From an uncultured Paraglaciecola sp. (GTDB lineage: Bacteria > Pseudomonadota > Gammaproteobacteria > Enterobacterales > Alteromonadaceae): a DNA stretch of 5,122 nucleotides. The stretch covers positions 1-5,122 of the forward strand of contig CAJQKX010000463.1 of the NCBI GenBank assembly GCA_905479025.1. Direction: 5' to 3'. Below, piece by piece: positions 4,773-5,122 of the stretch. Every line of letters starts with the position of its first letter. The first letter of the stretch is position 1. A model generated the notes under the pieces. The model ran no database searches and had not been told where the DNA came from. It saw only the letters and a program-made list of their open reading frames with translations. A program made the translations under genes and the position numbers.

Positions 4773-5122
4773 CGACTCAGCAACATATAATCGCTTTGAT
4801 ACATTTTCTTTACCAATCCAGCAAAATCTGTTTTGCGTACCCAACCCATTTCGTTTTCTGCAAGCGTTGAATCTCCGCACAATTCGTACACTTCTGCGGG
4901 TCGATAAAACTTAGGATCAACTTCAAAAATTAATTCTCCATCGATGGTATAATATTTTTCATTGTCTTCTGTGCCACGCGATTCAAATTCGATGTCTGCG
5001 CATTTTAGAGCTTCTTCAAGAAATTCACGTACTGTGTGCATCTCACCACTACCCAATACATAATTTTTTGGAGCCTTTTGATTGAGCATCAACCAAACAC
5101 CTTCCATAAAGTCTTCTGCGTC
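4769..5122 (-). CDS. gmd: GDP-mannose 4,6-dehydratase, C-terminal 117 residues (5' end outside window)
   Basis: This enzyme removes water from GDP-mannose to give GDP-4-keto-6-deoxy-mannose, the substrate of the fucose synthase encoded next. The frame is open to the window edge; the full protein is normally about 340-375 residues, so roughly the last third is visible. It begins DAEDFMEGVWLML, which corresponds to the conserved H-A-x-D-Y/F region after the active site. It continues with VLGSGEMHTVREFLEEA and VDPKFYRPAEVYELCGD, and then ENEMGWVRKTDF. The YRPAEV..L.GD..A...GW pattern is diagnostic for the substrate-binding part of the family. The catalytic and NADP-binding residues lie outside the window and cannot be checked. 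The ATG at 5107 is internal, not the start. Its TGA stop overlaps the fcl ATG by four bases, as expected for a two-step pathway operon. Confidence 0.95.
   Translation of the reverse strand, partial: DAEDFMEGVWLMLNQKAPKNYVLGSGEMHTVREFLEEALKCADIEFESRGTEDNEKYYTIDGELIFEVDPKFYRPAEVYELCGDSTLAENEMGWVRKTDFAGLVKKMYQSDYMLLSR

Noticed and set aside
4773..4880. 36-residue N-terminal extension of fcl
   Set aside because: It reads through the gmd coding region in another frame; the fcl protein aligns with the family from the ATG at 4772, which makes the ATGA overlap.
1..5122. tRNA genes, CRISPR arrays, insertion sequences, attachment sites
   Set aside because: I saw no cloverleaf, regularly spaced repeats, transposase frame with terminal inverted repeats, or integrase.

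Overview
The window looks like part of an AT-rich phage genome, most likely a marine T4-like (myovirus-type) phage of a Gram-negative host. The evidence is the combination of genes: a GDP-L-fucose pathway pair, a small heat-shock protein, and a mosaic protein built from modules that I know from marine phages. This assignment is inference, because no terminase, capsid or tail hallmark gene lies in the window. All supported genes are on the minus strand, so transcription runs from high to low coordinates. No stretch longer than about 160 bases lacks a gene.

In transcription order, the first block (5122-2766) is an operon-like run. It holds the 3' part of a GDP-mannose 4,6-dehydratase gene (gmd), a complete GDP-L-fucose synthase (fcl) that overlaps gmd by ATGA, and a 346-residue basic mosaic phage protein. 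It closes with a clear intrinsic terminator (2738-2708). The two enzymes together convert GDP-mannose to GDP-L-fucose, a precursor for surface glycans.

The second block is hsp20 (2604-2203), visibly more AT-rich than its neighbours. It is the only gene here with a textbook Shine-Dalgarno sequence. Its annotated start should be the internal ATG at 2604, not an upstream one.

The third block is a self-contained cassette (2206-1214): a near-consensus sigma70 promoter (TTGACA-17-TATTAT), a secreted outer-membrane beta-barrel-like protein, a 79-residue two-helix membrane protein, and a terminator with a cUUCGg tetraloop. This promoter-gene-terminator layout is typical of phage 'morons', genes expressed independently of the lytic programme.

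The fourth block (1179-1) is a reading frame of 393 codons that stays open to the window edge. It encodes a membrane-anchored or secreted protein with an Asp-rich segment, a long Gly/Ala-rich segment and the beginning of a von Willebrand factor A (VWA) domain carrying an intact DxSxS metal-binding motif.

One theme links the genes: fucose precursor synthesis, an outer-membrane barrel, a small inner-membrane protein and an anchored VWA protein all point to the cell envelope. The most promising candidate for something undescribed is the OMP plus two-helix cassette, possibly working with the neighbouring VWA protein.
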